From positions 62,001 through 126,000 of the forward strand of contig CAZGVE010000003.1 in the NCBI GenBank assembly GCA_964528845.1: a DNA stretch of 64,000 nucleotides. Direction: 5' to 3'. A program made the translations under genes and the position numbers. The DNA is from FEN-1191 sp964528845 (GTDB taxonomy: Bacteria; Pseudomonadota; Gammaproteobacteria; Steroidobacterales; Steroidobacteraceae). Shown here in pieces: positions 35,117-43,818 of this stretch (position 1 is the stretch's first letter; the number at the start of each line of letters is the position of its first letter). The notes under the pieces are model-generated. The model made no database searches. It saw nothing but the letters and a program-made list of their open reading frames with translations, and was not told the DNA's origin.

Positions 35117-35774
35117 GGCTTGCGCCCCCCGTGTGTCGTGCGCGCAGCAGCGGCACGAGTCTGGGCCAAACGTTCCCGAGCAGCAACGGCTGTCCCTGCT
35201 CGTTCGGATGGATGTGGTCGGCCTGCATCAGCTCCGGATTCAAATCGACCCCCTCGAGCAGCTGTGGCACGGCCGCGATCCGGTGCGCGCGTGCCAGGCT
35301 CGCATACATGTCCTGGAAGCCGACGGTGTAGCGTTCGCCGTAGTTTGGCGGCAGCCGCACGCCGATCAGCAGCGTGCCGATCCCGCGCTGCTGCGCGAGC
35401 GTGATCATCCGGTCGAGATTCTCGCGCGTGCTCTCGAGCGGCAGGCTGCGCAGGCCATCGTTGCCCCCGAGCTCGAGCACCAGCAAGGCCGGATGCTGCA
35501 CATCCAGTACGTGTGGCAGGCGCGCGAGCCCGCCCGCGGTCGTCTCCCCGCTCACGCTGGCGTTCACGACCCGGAATCCGTACCCTTCCTGTTCGGCCTT
35601 GCGTGCGAGCAGATTGACCCACCCCTGCTCGACGTGGATGCCATAACCCGCGCTGATGCTGTCGCCGAACACCAGGATGACCGGCATGGCCGCCCCCGGC
35701 GCGGGACTCGCCGCAGGCGCGGCCAGCGGGAGCGCGGCCAGCACTGCCCACAGGATGCCAATGACGCGTGACAT
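35109..35774 (-). CDS. tesA: Periplasmic lysophospholipase/thioesterase TesA (SGNH)
   Basis: 221 residues with a signal peptide (about 1-28). SGNH hydrolase motifs: block I VFGDSISAGYG (nucleophile Ser39), Gly in SVSGETTAGG, Asn in LELGGNDGLR and the Asp-His pair in ADHIHPNEQG. Equivalent to E. coli TesA/ApeA/PldC. The start at 35774 uses the CATG tetramer that also carries a start codon of ybbA on the other strand. Divergent from ybbA-ybbP, as in E. coli. Confidence 0.94.
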   Translation of the reverse strand: MSRVIGILWAVLAALPLAAPAASPAPGAAMPVILVFGDSISAGYGIHVEQGWVNLLARKAEQEGYGFRVVNASVSGETTAGGLARLPHVLDVQHPALLVLELGGNDGLRSLPLESTRENLDRMITLAQQRGIGTLLIGVRLPPNYGERYTVGFQDMYASLARAHRIAAVPQLLEGVDLNPELMQADHIHPNEQGQPLLLGNVWPRLVPLLRARHTGGASHG

Positions 35775-36465
35775 GGTTCTCGAAGCCCGTAATCTGACCA
35801 GGCAGGTTAGCAGTCCGGAAGGTCCGCTGACCATCGTGCGCGACATATCGCTGCAAGTCGCCGCCGGCGAGAGCATCGCGATCGTGGGCGCCTCGGGCGC
35901 CGGGAAGTCCACGCTGCTCGCACTGCTCGCCGGACTGGACAGTCCGACCTCCGGCGAGGTCTGGCTGGCCGGCGAGCACTTGAGCGCGCTCGATGAGGAC
36001 GGACGCGCCCGCCTGCGCGCACAGCGCGTCGGATTCGTGTTCCAGTCCTTCCATCTGATCCCGTCGTTGACGGCGCTCGAGAACGTGATGCTGCCGCTCG
36101 AACTCGCCGGGCGCGCCGATGCGCGCGCCAGTGCGGCGGCGATGCTCGAGCGCGTCGGGCTCAGGTCGCGCGCAGGCCACTATCCGCGGCAGCTGTCGGG
36201 AGGGGAGCAGCAGCGCGTCGCGTTGGCTCGCGCCTCCGTCGGGGCTCCGGCCGTGCTGTTCGCCGACGAGCCGACCGGCAATCTCGATACCGTGACCGGG
36301 GAGCGCATTGCCGAGCTGCTGTTCGGATTGAATCGCGGTTCGGACACGACGCTGGTACTGGTCACGCACGATACCGCGCTCGCGGCCCGCTGTGGCCGGA
36401 TCGTCATGATGGAGGCCGGAGCACTGGTCGGGGCTGCCCCACTGCAGCAGCCGGTGCATGCGTAG
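35761..36465 (+). CDS. ybbA: ABC transporter ATPase YbbA (LolD/MacB type)
   Basis: 234 residues from ATG 35761, which has AGGA five bases upstream; a second in-frame ATG at 35773 is possible. Walker A GASGAGKST, Q loop FVFQSFHLIP, signature LSGGEQQRVALARA, Walker B VLFADEPTGNLDT and switch VTHD are intact. Works with the FtsX-type permease encoded next (8-base overlap). The system is of the mechanotransmission type; its substrate is unknown. The 14-base overlap with tesA at the 5' ends means each promoter lies inside the other gene. Confidence 0.93.
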   Translation: MTRDMVLEARNLTRQVSSPEGPLTIVRDISLQVAAGESIAIVGASGAGKSTLLALLAGLDSPTSGEVWLAGEHLSALDEDGRARLRAQRVGFVFQSFHLIPSLTALENVMLPLELAGRADARASAAAMLERVGLRSRAGHYPRQLSGGEQQRVALARASVGAPAVLFADEPTGNLDTVTGERIAELLFGLNRGSDTTLVLVTHDTALAARCGRIVMMEAGALVGAAPLQQPVHA

Positions 36466-38935
36466 CCTGGTGCTGGCATTGCGCGCGCTGCGGCGCGAAT
36501 GGCGCTCCGGTGAGCTCGCGGTGCTGTGGCTCGCCATCACCGTCGCGGTCGCGGCACTGTGTGGCGTGGGCTTCCTGGTTGATCGCGTCGGGCACGCGGT
36601 CGCGGCGCAGGCAAGCGAGGTGCTGGCGGCCGACCTGCGTGTCGAGTCCGACCAGCCGATCGACGGCAGCGAGGCGGCGCAGGCCGCCGGACTCGGATTG
36701 CGCGTCGCCCGCCGCACCCGCGCGCTTTCAGCGATCTTCAACGGCGATGCGAACCAGCTCGCCGACGTACGCGCGGTCAGCGCCGGGTACCCGCTGCGCG
36801 GCCAGCTCACCGCAGCGGCCGCGCCGTTCGCGAACGGCACGCCAACCACGGCTATTCCGGCGCCCGGCGAAGCCTGGCCTGACTCGCGACTCGCCGCGAT
36901 GCTCGGCGCACAGGTCGGTAGCGAACTGCAGGTCGGGGCGAGGACGCTGCGCGTCACGCGCATCCTGATCTCGCGGCCGGATCAGAGCTCGACCTTCGTC
37001 GATTTTGCCGCGGCGCTGCTGATCAATGACGCCGACCTGCCCGCCACGCGGCTGATCCAGCCCGGCAGCCGCGTGGATTTCGATCTGCTGCTCGCCGGCG
37101 ACGCGCCGCAGCTCGATGCATTCCGGCGCTGGCACGCGCTGCATGCGCCGCGTGCCGAGCGCCTGGCATCCATTGCCGATGCCAGCCCGCAGATCGGGGA
37201 CGCGAACCGGCGCGCAACGCGCTTCCTGGCGCTCGCCAGCCTCGTGGCCGTGATGCTGTGCGCCGTGGCGATCGCGATGAGCGCGCGCAGCTACGTGCAA
37301 CGGCACCTCGACGCCGTCGCGCTGATGAAAACCCTCGGCGCCTCGCGCGCTCTCGTGCTCGGCGTGAGCCTGTGGCAGCTGCTGATCCTGGCTGCCGCCG
37401 CGAGCGTCCTCGGCGCTGCCGCCGGATGGGTCACGCAGTTCTGGCTGGTGCGCGTGCTGCAGGGCCTGCTGCGCGCCGACCTGCCTCCGGCGGGCCCGGC
37501 ACCGGCGCTGATCGGCTTCGTGATCGCGCTGAGCCTGCTGGCGGGCTTTGCACTGCCCTCGCTGCTGCAGTTGATGAACGTACCGGCGCTGCGCGTGCTG
37601 CGCCACGACGTGGGGCCGCCGTCGCTGAAGCTCTGGACTGCCGCGCTGCCGGTCGTGGTCGCGATCTCGGGCGTGGTCTACCTCGCGCTCGGGAATCTGT
37701 CGATGAGCCTCTACTTCGTGCTCGGGCTTGCCTCTGCCGTGCTGGTACTCGCGCTGTGCGGTGCCGCGCTGGTGCAGCTGGCCGCGCGGGTGCGCGGGCA
37801 CGCGGGCGCCGCATGGCGCTACGGCGTGGCCAATCTCGCGCGGCGCCGCACGGAAGGCATCATCCAGATCGTCGCCTTCGGCTTAGGGGCCATGCTGCTG
37901 CTCGCGCTGGCGCTGCTGCGCAACGACCTCGTGGTCGACTGGCGCGCGAGCCTGCCCGGCGACGTCCCCAACTATTTCTTCGTGAACATCGCGCCCGACG
38001 AGCGCGCCGGGTTCCAGCGCGAGCTGCAGGCCCAGGGAGCGAGGCTCGAGCGCATGCTGCCGATGGTCCGTGGCCGACTCATCGCGATCAATGGCCGGAA
38101 GGTCGAGGACCTGCAGTTCCAGGGGCCGCGAGGCCGTGGATTCGCCGACCGCGAGCAGAACCTGACCTGGGCATCCGATCTCGGCGATGACAATCGCATC
38201 GTCGCGGGCCGCTGGTGGGGTCTTGAGAATGCCGGCGCGCCGCTGGCCTCGGTCGCAGTGGAATACCGGGACTCGCTGGGCCTCAAGCTCGGCGACCGAC
38301 TGGGCTTCGACATTGCCGGTGAGCCGCTCGAGGTCACGATCGCCAGTTTCAGGCTGGTGAAGTGGGACAGCTTTCGACCGAACTTTTTCATCATGTTCCC
38401 GCCGGGGCTGATCGACTCGGCCGCCGGGACCTACATGACGAGCGCGTTCATGGCCCCGACGGGCAGTGCGATGGCGCAACTCGTGCACCGGTTTCCCGGG
38501 GTATCGATCTTCAATGTCGGGGACCTGCTTGCCCAGGTGCGCTCGGTGATCGACAAGGCGGTGACCGCTGTGCAGAGCGTGTTCCTGTTCACGCTGCTGG
38601 CGGGGCTCACGGTGTTGCTGGCCGCGGTGCAGTCCAGCAGCGCCGAGCGGCGCTACGAGACCGCGATCCTGCGCGTGCTCGGGGCGAGTCGCTCGATGAT
38701 CGTCTCGAGCGTGCTGGCGGAGTTCTCGCTGCTCGGCGCGCTCTCAGGCCTGCTCGCAGCGACGGGATCGGCACTGGCCGCGGCGGCCCTCGCGCATTCG
38801 CTGGACCTCAAATACCACTTCGATGGGGGCTTCTGGGTGTTCGGCGTAATCGCAGCGCTGCTGGTCGTCGGCGCGGCGGGCTACCTGTCGACCCGCTCGG
38901 TGATCAGCGCCTCGCCGCGCGCGGCGCTGTATTAG
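36458..38935 (+). CDS. ybbP: FtsX-like ABC permease YbbP
   Basis: 825 residues, the YbbP length. N-terminal membrane helix (about 22-45), a large periplasmic domain, two FtsX-family membrane blocks (about 255-420 and 690-820) and a second periplasmic domain between them. PALRVLRHDVGPP is the YbbP-like linker, and RYETAILRVLGASRSMI the conserved cytoplasmic coupling segment of FtsX permeases. Partner of YbbA. Its stop overlaps by 4 bases the stop of the convergent gene. Confidence 0.92.
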   Translation: MRSLVLALRALRREWRSGELAVLWLAITVAVAALCGVGFLVDRVGHAVAAQASEVLAADLRVESDQPIDGSEAAQAAGLGLRVARRTRALSAIFNGDANQLADVRAVSAGYPLRGQLTAAAAPFANGTPTTAIPAPGEAWPDSRLAAMLGAQVGSELQVGARTLRVTRILISRPDQSSTFVDFAAALLINDADLPATRLIQPGSRVDFDLLLAGDAPQLDAFRRWHALHAPRAERLASIADASPQIGDANRRATRFLALASLVAVMLCAVAIAMSARSYVQRHLDAVALMKTLGASRALVLGVSLWQLLILAAAASVLGAAAGWVTQFWLVRVLQGLLRADLPPAGPAPALIGFVIALSLLAGFALPSLLQLMNVPALRVLRHDVGPPSLKLWTAALPVVVAISGVVYLALGNLSMSLYFVLGLASAVLVLALCGAALVQLAARVRGHAGAAWRYGVANLARRRTEGIIQIVAFGLGAMLLLALALLRNDLVVDWRASLPGDVPNYFFVNIAPDERAGFQRELQAQGARLERMLPMVRGRLIAINGRKVEDLQFQGPRGRGFADREQNLTWASDLGDDNRIVAGRWWGLENAGAPLASVAVEYRDSLGLKLGDRLGFDIAGEPLEVTIASFRLVKWDSFRPNFFIMFPPGLIDSAAGTYMTSAFMAPTGSAMAQLVHRFPGVSIFNVGDLLAQVRSVIDKAVTAVQSVFLFTLLAGLTVLLAAVQSSSAERRYETAILRVLGASRSMIVSSVLAEFSLLGALSGLLAATGSALAAAALAHSLDLKYHFDGGFWVFGVIAALLVVGAAGYLSTRSVISASPRAALY

Positions 38936-39720
38936 TGCGCGACGCCGACGGTGGCCCAGGCCTGCGCCACCGCGTCACCGCGCCAGTTCAGGCCCTCGAG
39001 GGTGAACTGATAGTCGCCTGGGCCGAGCGCCGAGCTGTTGAATCCTATGTGCACGCTGCCCAGGGAGTCCTTGAGCACGTTGTGCAGTACCGCCACGCGT
39101 CCCTGGTCGACACGATCGATCGTGACGCGGAACGCGGAGAACGTTGACCATGAGACATCGAAGCGCAGGTCCGCCATCTGCGCTTCACCTCCGCCGACCG
39201 TCACCGCGCTGGTGCGGGTCGGTGCGGTACGGCTCGGGATGATCGTGACCGTGCGGGTCGACTGCGCTGGCTCGAGCGGCGAGGCGGCCAGCCGAGTCTT
39301 CAGCGTGCTGATCGTGCCATCCCGTACGCCGAGCTTATGCAGCAGCACCAGCGCGGTGACTGCGCCGGCTACGCACAGCGCACAGACGGCCAGGAACGCC
39401 GGCAGTTGCTCCCACAGGCGACGGGGGCGCTCTTCCCAGGGGGTCGCGCGCCCGCCGGCATCCAGCAGGCGCAGCGCCGCATTGATGCGCTCCGTGAGCC
39501 CGATGTCATCGAGCATGTCCGGATGCTCGTGGCAGTAGCGTTCGAAATCCTGTGCTCCCTTTAACGGTAATTTGCCGCCCAGATAGCGTTCAATGATCTG
39601 GTTGCGGACGATGAACTCGCGGTCCATGACCACCGGGGGCGCCGTCGCGGGGACGGCGGCCGCCGTGGGTGCGCCGCCGGCGGCAACGGGATCGGGCTGG
39701 GTGTTGGGCACCGCGTTCAT
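38932..39720 (-). CDS. Uncharacterised single-pass membrane protein
   Basis: 262 residues. Low-complexity Ala/Pro N-terminus, then a helical cytoplasmic part (IIERYLGGKLPLKGAQDFERYCHEHPDMLDDIGLTERI) that resembles the zinc-less cytosolic domain of anti-sigma-factor-like proteins, one membrane helix (about 108-130) and a periplasmic beta-rich domain (VSWSTFSAFRVTIDRVD...LGPGDYQFTLEGLNW). The layout is that of a membrane-anchored regulator with an external sensor domain. No sigma factor lies beside it. I recognise no named family. Confidence 0.75.
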   Translation of the reverse strand: MNAVPNTQPDPVAAGGAPTAAAVPATAPPVVMDREFIVRNQIIERYLGGKLPLKGAQDFERYCHEHPDMLDDIGLTERINAALRLLDAGGRATPWEERPRRLWEQLPAFLAVCALCVAGAVTALVLLHKLGVRDGTISTLKTRLAASPLEPAQSTRTVTIIPSRTAPTRTSAVTVGGGEAQMADLRFDVSWSTFSAFRVTIDRVDQGRVAVLHNVLKDSLGSVHIGFNSSALGPGDYQFTLEGLNWRGDAVAQAWATVGVAH

Positions 39721-39898
39721 GGCCCCTATCGTGCCGCGCGCGCGCGCCAGAGCGTGCGCGGCAGCTCACAGTTCCTCGGAGCACCGCACCGGAGCGCGAA
39801 CTGCGTCCCACAATCCGGCGCTGGGCACCCCCATATCTGGCTTTGCAGCATCGCTGGCATGCAGCGCCCGTGATTTAATGAGGGCCAGCAGGACTCTG

Positions 39899-40360
39899 AT
39901 GACGAAGCCAAGCCCCAATTCGCCGCCACCGACCAAGCCGCAGCTCGGCGAAGTCCGCCATGACGAGCGCGGTCAGGCCGTCTGGCACTGGGCCGTCGAT
40001 ACCGCTCGCAACGCGATCAATTCGACCTCGCAGCTGCTACGCAAGCTCGACTTGTCCGGATTGTCGCTCGAAGAGGATCAGCCGCCGCCGTCGGGGACCG
40101 CCTCCGCCGCGGAGCCGGCTTCGAAGCCCGCGAAGCTCGAGCTGGCGCCTTCCGATGCCGGCAAGGGGGCACGCAAGGGCGGCACGGCCGGAGAATTCAA
40201 TCCCTACATGCCGGCCAAGCCCGTCGCCCCAGCGAAGCCGGTGCGCCCGGGGCAGCAACTCAAGGCCGAGCATCCGGCGCGTGCAGTTCCGAAGCCGCGC
40301 CGTCCAGAGTCAGCCGCTCCGCGCTCTTCCTGGTGGCGCCGGCTGCTGGGCCGCGGCTGA
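39899..40360 (+). CDS. Uncharacterised proline-rich protein
   Basis: 153 residues from ATG 39899 (AGGA six bases upstream; ATG 39878 is an alternative). A conserved-looking N-terminal motif RHDERGQAVWHWAVD is followed by a short amphipathic helix (INSTSQLLRKLDLSGLSLEE), a disordered Pro/Ala/Lys-rich tail and a basic-aromatic end SSWWRRLLGRG. Similar 'YDDRGNAVW' small proteins occur in beta- and gammaproteobacteria as uncharacterised. Its last 101 bases overlap the convergent EAL-like gene. Confidence 0.6.
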   Translation: MTKPSPNSPPPTKPQLGEVRHDERGQAVWHWAVDTARNAINSTSQLLRKLDLSGLSLEEDQPPPSGTASAAEPASKPAKLELAPSDAGKGARKGGTAGEFNPYMPAKPVAPAKPVRPGQQLKAEHPARAVPKPRRPESAAPRSSWWRRLLGRG

Positions 40361-41968
40361 CCTGATCCGCGAATTCGATTCCCGCCGATGCGAGCCACTC
40401 GCGCGTCTGCGGTGAGTCCGCGTTCACGGCAACACAATGGAGCCCGAGTACACGCGCCGCCTGCACGATTGCGGCCACGCTGGCCTGCGAGAACTTGTCG
40501 CTGCCGATCGCGCCGACCAGCGCCGGATCGAGCTTCAGGCAGCGCAGTGCCGGCAGACGCAGCAGGTCGAAGCCCGAGCGGCCGAGATTGAATTCGTCGA
40601 GTGTCACGAAGCAATGCGCGTGGCCGCAGGCCTGCATGAACCGACCGGCATTGTGCGATTCCTGGCTCCACGCCGCGCTCGGTAGCGAGAAGCCGAGCAT
40701 ACCGTCGGGCAACCTGGCGGCCGCGGCCGCAGCCATCAACTGTTCCAGGAAGCTGGGCGAGAGCACGGCCGAGGCGCACAGCGGCACGGTGAAGCTCGAC
40801 AGGTCCTGCAGGTAGCGTTCGCGCTCCCGATCCAGATGTTCGATTACGCGCCGCGCGAGCCGCAGATCGCTGGTCAGCGATGCAGGAGTGTCCGGCGGCA
40901 GATCGATCTCGTAGCGCCGCGTGGTACCGCCCGGTCGCAGTCGCAGATAGCGGCGTGCCTGCAGCGCACCCTGGCCAACGTTGCCTCGAGTTGCGGGCGG
41001 CCGAGCAGCGGCGGCCTTCGCCGCTGCGGAAACACGCGCGGGCGGGGTGCGCGCCGGCGCGAGCACGGGAGGCTCTCGCTGGTTCGACTCCGCTGGCGCA
41101 GCTGGAGCAGGTGGGACCTCCGGCTGCGCCTCGGGCGCGGCAGCAATCAGGGCCGCAAANNNNNNNNNNNNNNNNNNNNNNNNNNNNNNNNNNNNNNNNN
41201 NNNNNNNNNNNNNNNNNNNNNNNNNNNNNNNNNNNNNNNNNNNNNNNNNNNNNNNNNNNGAGCAGGTGGGACCTCCGGCTGCGCCTCGGGCGCGGCAGCA
41301 ATCAGGGCCGCAAACGGCCGTGCGGCAGGCGCGCGTGCGGCCGGTGGGCGTGCGACGGGTGCGGCACGGGCCTGCGGCGCCGGCGCAGATGCGGCCGTGG
41401 GGGCTTCCGGCGCCGCAGGCCGCAGCGGAACGCGTACGGGTCCGGGCTGCGGGCGGGCCAGCGGCGGGGCGAGCAGCATGCTGAACTGACGCATTGCGAC
41501 CGTGATCTGTGCCGCGTCCAGTTCGGTCTCGATGCCCTGGTTGGAGCGGGCCTCGGCGATCACGCAGGCGAGGCCACAGCGCTCGCCCAGCGGCGTGCGC
41601 GCGCACAGGAACAGCGCCCGTCGACCGTCATCGAGGCGGCGTTCGAGCTGCATCGGGCCATTCTTTGCGGCGAACTGGTCCAGCGCATCGAGCACGTACC
41701 CGTTCTCGTCGGGGCCGAATACCCCTTCGGACAGCCAGAGCAGCTCTCCGGTGCCGTTGTGCAGCGACAGGCTCTGCAGGCGCAGCGAGGACAGCAGCGG
41801 CAACAGGCCGCGCCCGATCTCGTCTGCGGTGAACTGGCGCGGTCCGGGCGCGGGCGCGGCAGTTTGCGGCCGCCGCGCGGGCATGAATTCGAGCACGTCG
41901 AGCGCGCGCGATGCAGAACGTGGTGGTGGAGAGTGCGCCATCGTGCGCATCGTGGCAAAGTCGCGCAC
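40260..41968 (-). CDS. Degenerate EAL-domain protein, split by a false gap
   Basis: Reading from 41968 down, an N-terminal GAF-like sensor region (about residues 45-165) is followed by an Ala/Pro-rich linker and an EAL-like domain (SLPSAAWSQE..., CFVTLDEFNLGRSGFDLL, LKLDPALVGA, AARVLGLHCVAVNADSPQT). The catalytic signature is lost: no EAL, DDFGTGYSS is replaced by DEFNLGRSG, and AEGVE by AVNAD. It should not hydrolyse cyclic-di-GMP but could be a binding or scaffolding protein. The 100 N (41160-41259) break the frame; deleting the N and one copy of the flanking 55-bp repeat restores a single 517-residue frame. ATG 41950 or 41941 are alternative starts. Confidence 0.8.
41105..41314. repeat. 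55-bp direct repeat flanking the assembly gap
   Basis: The 55 bases at 41105-41159 are identical to those at 41260-41314, on either side of the N run. This is what is expected when two contigs that overlap at their ends are joined by a scaffolder inserting a default 100-N spacer. It is therefore a technical duplication, not a biological repeat. Confidence 0.9.
41160..41259. other. Assembly gap of 100 N
   Basis: Exactly 100 undetermined bases, the conventional placeholder length for a gap of unknown size. Because the contig ends on both sides overlap by 55 bp, the true gap is probably absent (negative size). Confidence 0.97.
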
Positions 41969-42039
41969 GCGGCGCCGTGACAGTGCTCGCGTTCCACCGC
42001 GTCCTCGCCACGGGTACGGTCTCGAGACTTGTCATATTC

Positions 42040-43818
42040 ATGTATCACGCACCGCTCCAGGACCTGCGCTTCGTGCTCGATGAGCTGCTCGACGTGCAGC
42101 AGCTCGCTGCGCTGCCGCGCTACGCGGAATTTTCGCCGGAATTGCTGGCATCGGTGCTCGAGCAGGCGGCGCGCTTCGCCGAGGCCGTGCTCGCGCCGCT
42201 GAACGCTCCCGGCGATCGCCAGGGTGCCGTGCTGCGCGACGGCGCGGTGCGGATGCCCGAGGGCTTCCGGGACGCCTACCGGCGCTACGTCGAGGATGGC
42301 TGGCCGCTGCTGGCGGTCGACCCGCAGCACGGCGGGCAGGGCGCGCCGGTGATGCTGGCCACGGCGGTCGAGGAAATCTGCTTCGGTGCCAACATGTCCT
42401 TCATGCTCTGCCCGCTGCTCGGGCGCGGCGCGGTAGAAGCGCTGACGAGTGCCGCGACGCCGGCACTGCAGGCACTGCTGCTGCCGCGGCTCATCAGCGG
42501 CGAGTGGACCGGAACCATGAACCTGACCGAGCCGCAGGCCGGATCCGACCTGGGCGCGATCCGCACGCGTGCGTGGCCCGAGGCCGATCACTACCGCATT
42601 GCGGGCCAGAAGATCTTCATTACCTTCGGTGATCACGACCTGGCGGACAACATTGTCCACCTGGTCCTGGCGCGCATCGACGGCGCGCCGGCGGGCGTCA
42701 AGGGCATCTCGATGTTCGTGGTGCCCAAGCGCCTGATCCACGCCGATGGCACACCGGGAATGCCGAACGACGTGCGCTGCGTATCGCTCGAGCACAAGCT
42801 CGGCATTCACGCGAGCCCGACCTGCGTGATGTCCTACGGCGAGCAGGGCGGTGCGCTCGGCTATCTGGTCGGCGAAGCGCACCATGGCCTCGAATACATG
42901 TTCGTGATGATGAATACCGCGCGCCTGTCGGTGGGCGTGCAGGGGGTCGCTCTTTCCGAGCTGGCGCTGCAACAGGCACGGGACTGGGGGCACGCGCGCA
43001 TTCAGGGCCGACCGATCGGGGGCGATGCCCCGGCGGCCATCGTGGAGCACCCGGACGTGCGCCGGATGCTGCTGACGCTCCGCGCCAGCGTCGAAGCGAT
43101 GCGTGCGCTGTCGTTGTACACGGCGCTGCAACTGGACCGTGCACGTGCGCTGCAGGATCCGGCAGCGTGTGCGGCGGCGCTGGTACGCGGCGAGCTGCTG
43201 ATCCCGATCGTCAAGGGCTGGTGCAGCGAGCAGGGCAGCGAGCTGGCCTCGCTCAGTCTGCAGATCCACGGTGGCATGGGGTTCATCGAGGAGACCGGCG
43301 TCGCGCAGACCCTGCGGGACGTGCGCATCACCTCAATCTACGAAGGCACGACCGGCATCCAGGCCAACGACCTGCTCGGCCGCAAGTTGCAGCGTGATCG
43401 CGGCAATGGCATGGCCGCGCTGCTGCGCGACCTGCTGCGCGAGCTCAATGATCTGCGCGCCGGAGATCCGGCGATGCGCAGCATCCGCAACGCCGCGATC
43501 GAGGCGATCACCGTGCTGCGCGACGCGACCGAGGCACTGCTCTACCAGCATACGCAAGCGCCCGCGCGCGCGTTCGCGGTCGCGGTACCGTACCTGCGGC
43601 TGTGCGGCCTGGTGCTAGGAGCGGCGCTGCTGGCGCGTGGTGCCGGCATCGCGGCGCGGCGGCTCGAGCAGGGTGGTGATGCGGATCCGTTTTACCGCGC
43701 GAAGCTGCAGAGCGCGCGCTTCTACGCCGAGCACCTGCTGCCGCAATCCACGAGCCTGCTGCGCACGGTGAAGTCCGGTGGCTCCAGCGTCGCGGAGGCC
43801 GATCCGGGTCTGCTCTAA
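42040..43818 (+). CDS. Acyl-CoA dehydrogenase (DmdC/AcdA-like, 590-residue class)
   Basis: 592 residues from ATG 42040. FAD-linked oxidation of an acyl-CoA. Landmarks: MNLTEPQAGSDLGAI (FAD/substrate site), EHKLGIHASPTCVMSY, LQIHGGMGFIEETGVAQ and DVRITSIYEGTTGIQANDLLGRK, whose Glu is the catalytic base in this class. The extra C-terminal domain (about 100 residues) and total length place it with DmdC-like enzymes rather than the 380-residue group. An N-terminal short helix motif MYHAPLQDLRFVLDEL is typical. The substrate cannot be told. The LysR gene after it is convergent with no spacer. Confidence 0.92.
   Translation: MYHAPLQDLRFVLDELLDVQQLAALPRYAEFSPELLASVLEQAARFAEAVLAPLNAPGDRQGAVLRDGAVRMPEGFRDAYRRYVEDGWPLLAVDPQHGGQGAPVMLATAVEEICFGANMSFMLCPLLGRGAVEALTSAATPALQALLLPRLISGEWTGTMNLTEPQAGSDLGAIRTRAWPEADHYRIAGQKIFITFGDHDLADNIVHLVLARIDGAPAGVKGISMFVVPKRLIHADGTPGMPNDVRCVSLEHKLGIHASPTCVMSYGEQGGALGYLVGEAHHGLEYMFVMMNTARLSVGVQGVALSELALQQARDWGHARIQGRPIGGDAPAAIVEHPDVRRMLLTLRASVEAMRALSLYTALQLDRARALQDPAACAAALVRGELLIPIVKGWCSEQGSELASLSLQIHGGMGFIEETGVAQTLRDVRITSIYEGTTGIQANDLLGRKLQRDRGNGMAALLRDLLRELNDLRAGDPAMRSIRNAAIEAITVLRDATEALLYQHTQAPARAFAVAVPYLRLCGLVLGAALLARGAGIAARRLEQGGDADPFYRAKLQSARFYAEHLLPQSTSLLRTVKSGGSSVAEADPGLL

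Noticed and set aside
34867..36963. A 698-codon minus-strand frame across fadD, tesA and ybbA
   Set aside because: It crosses three well-supported genes on both strands and shows low-complexity Arg/Ala/Ser text.
41105..41314. Biological tandem repeat in the EAL gene linker
   Set aside because: Identity is perfect and ends exactly at the N run, and the frame is restored by removal, so contig overlap is the better explanation.
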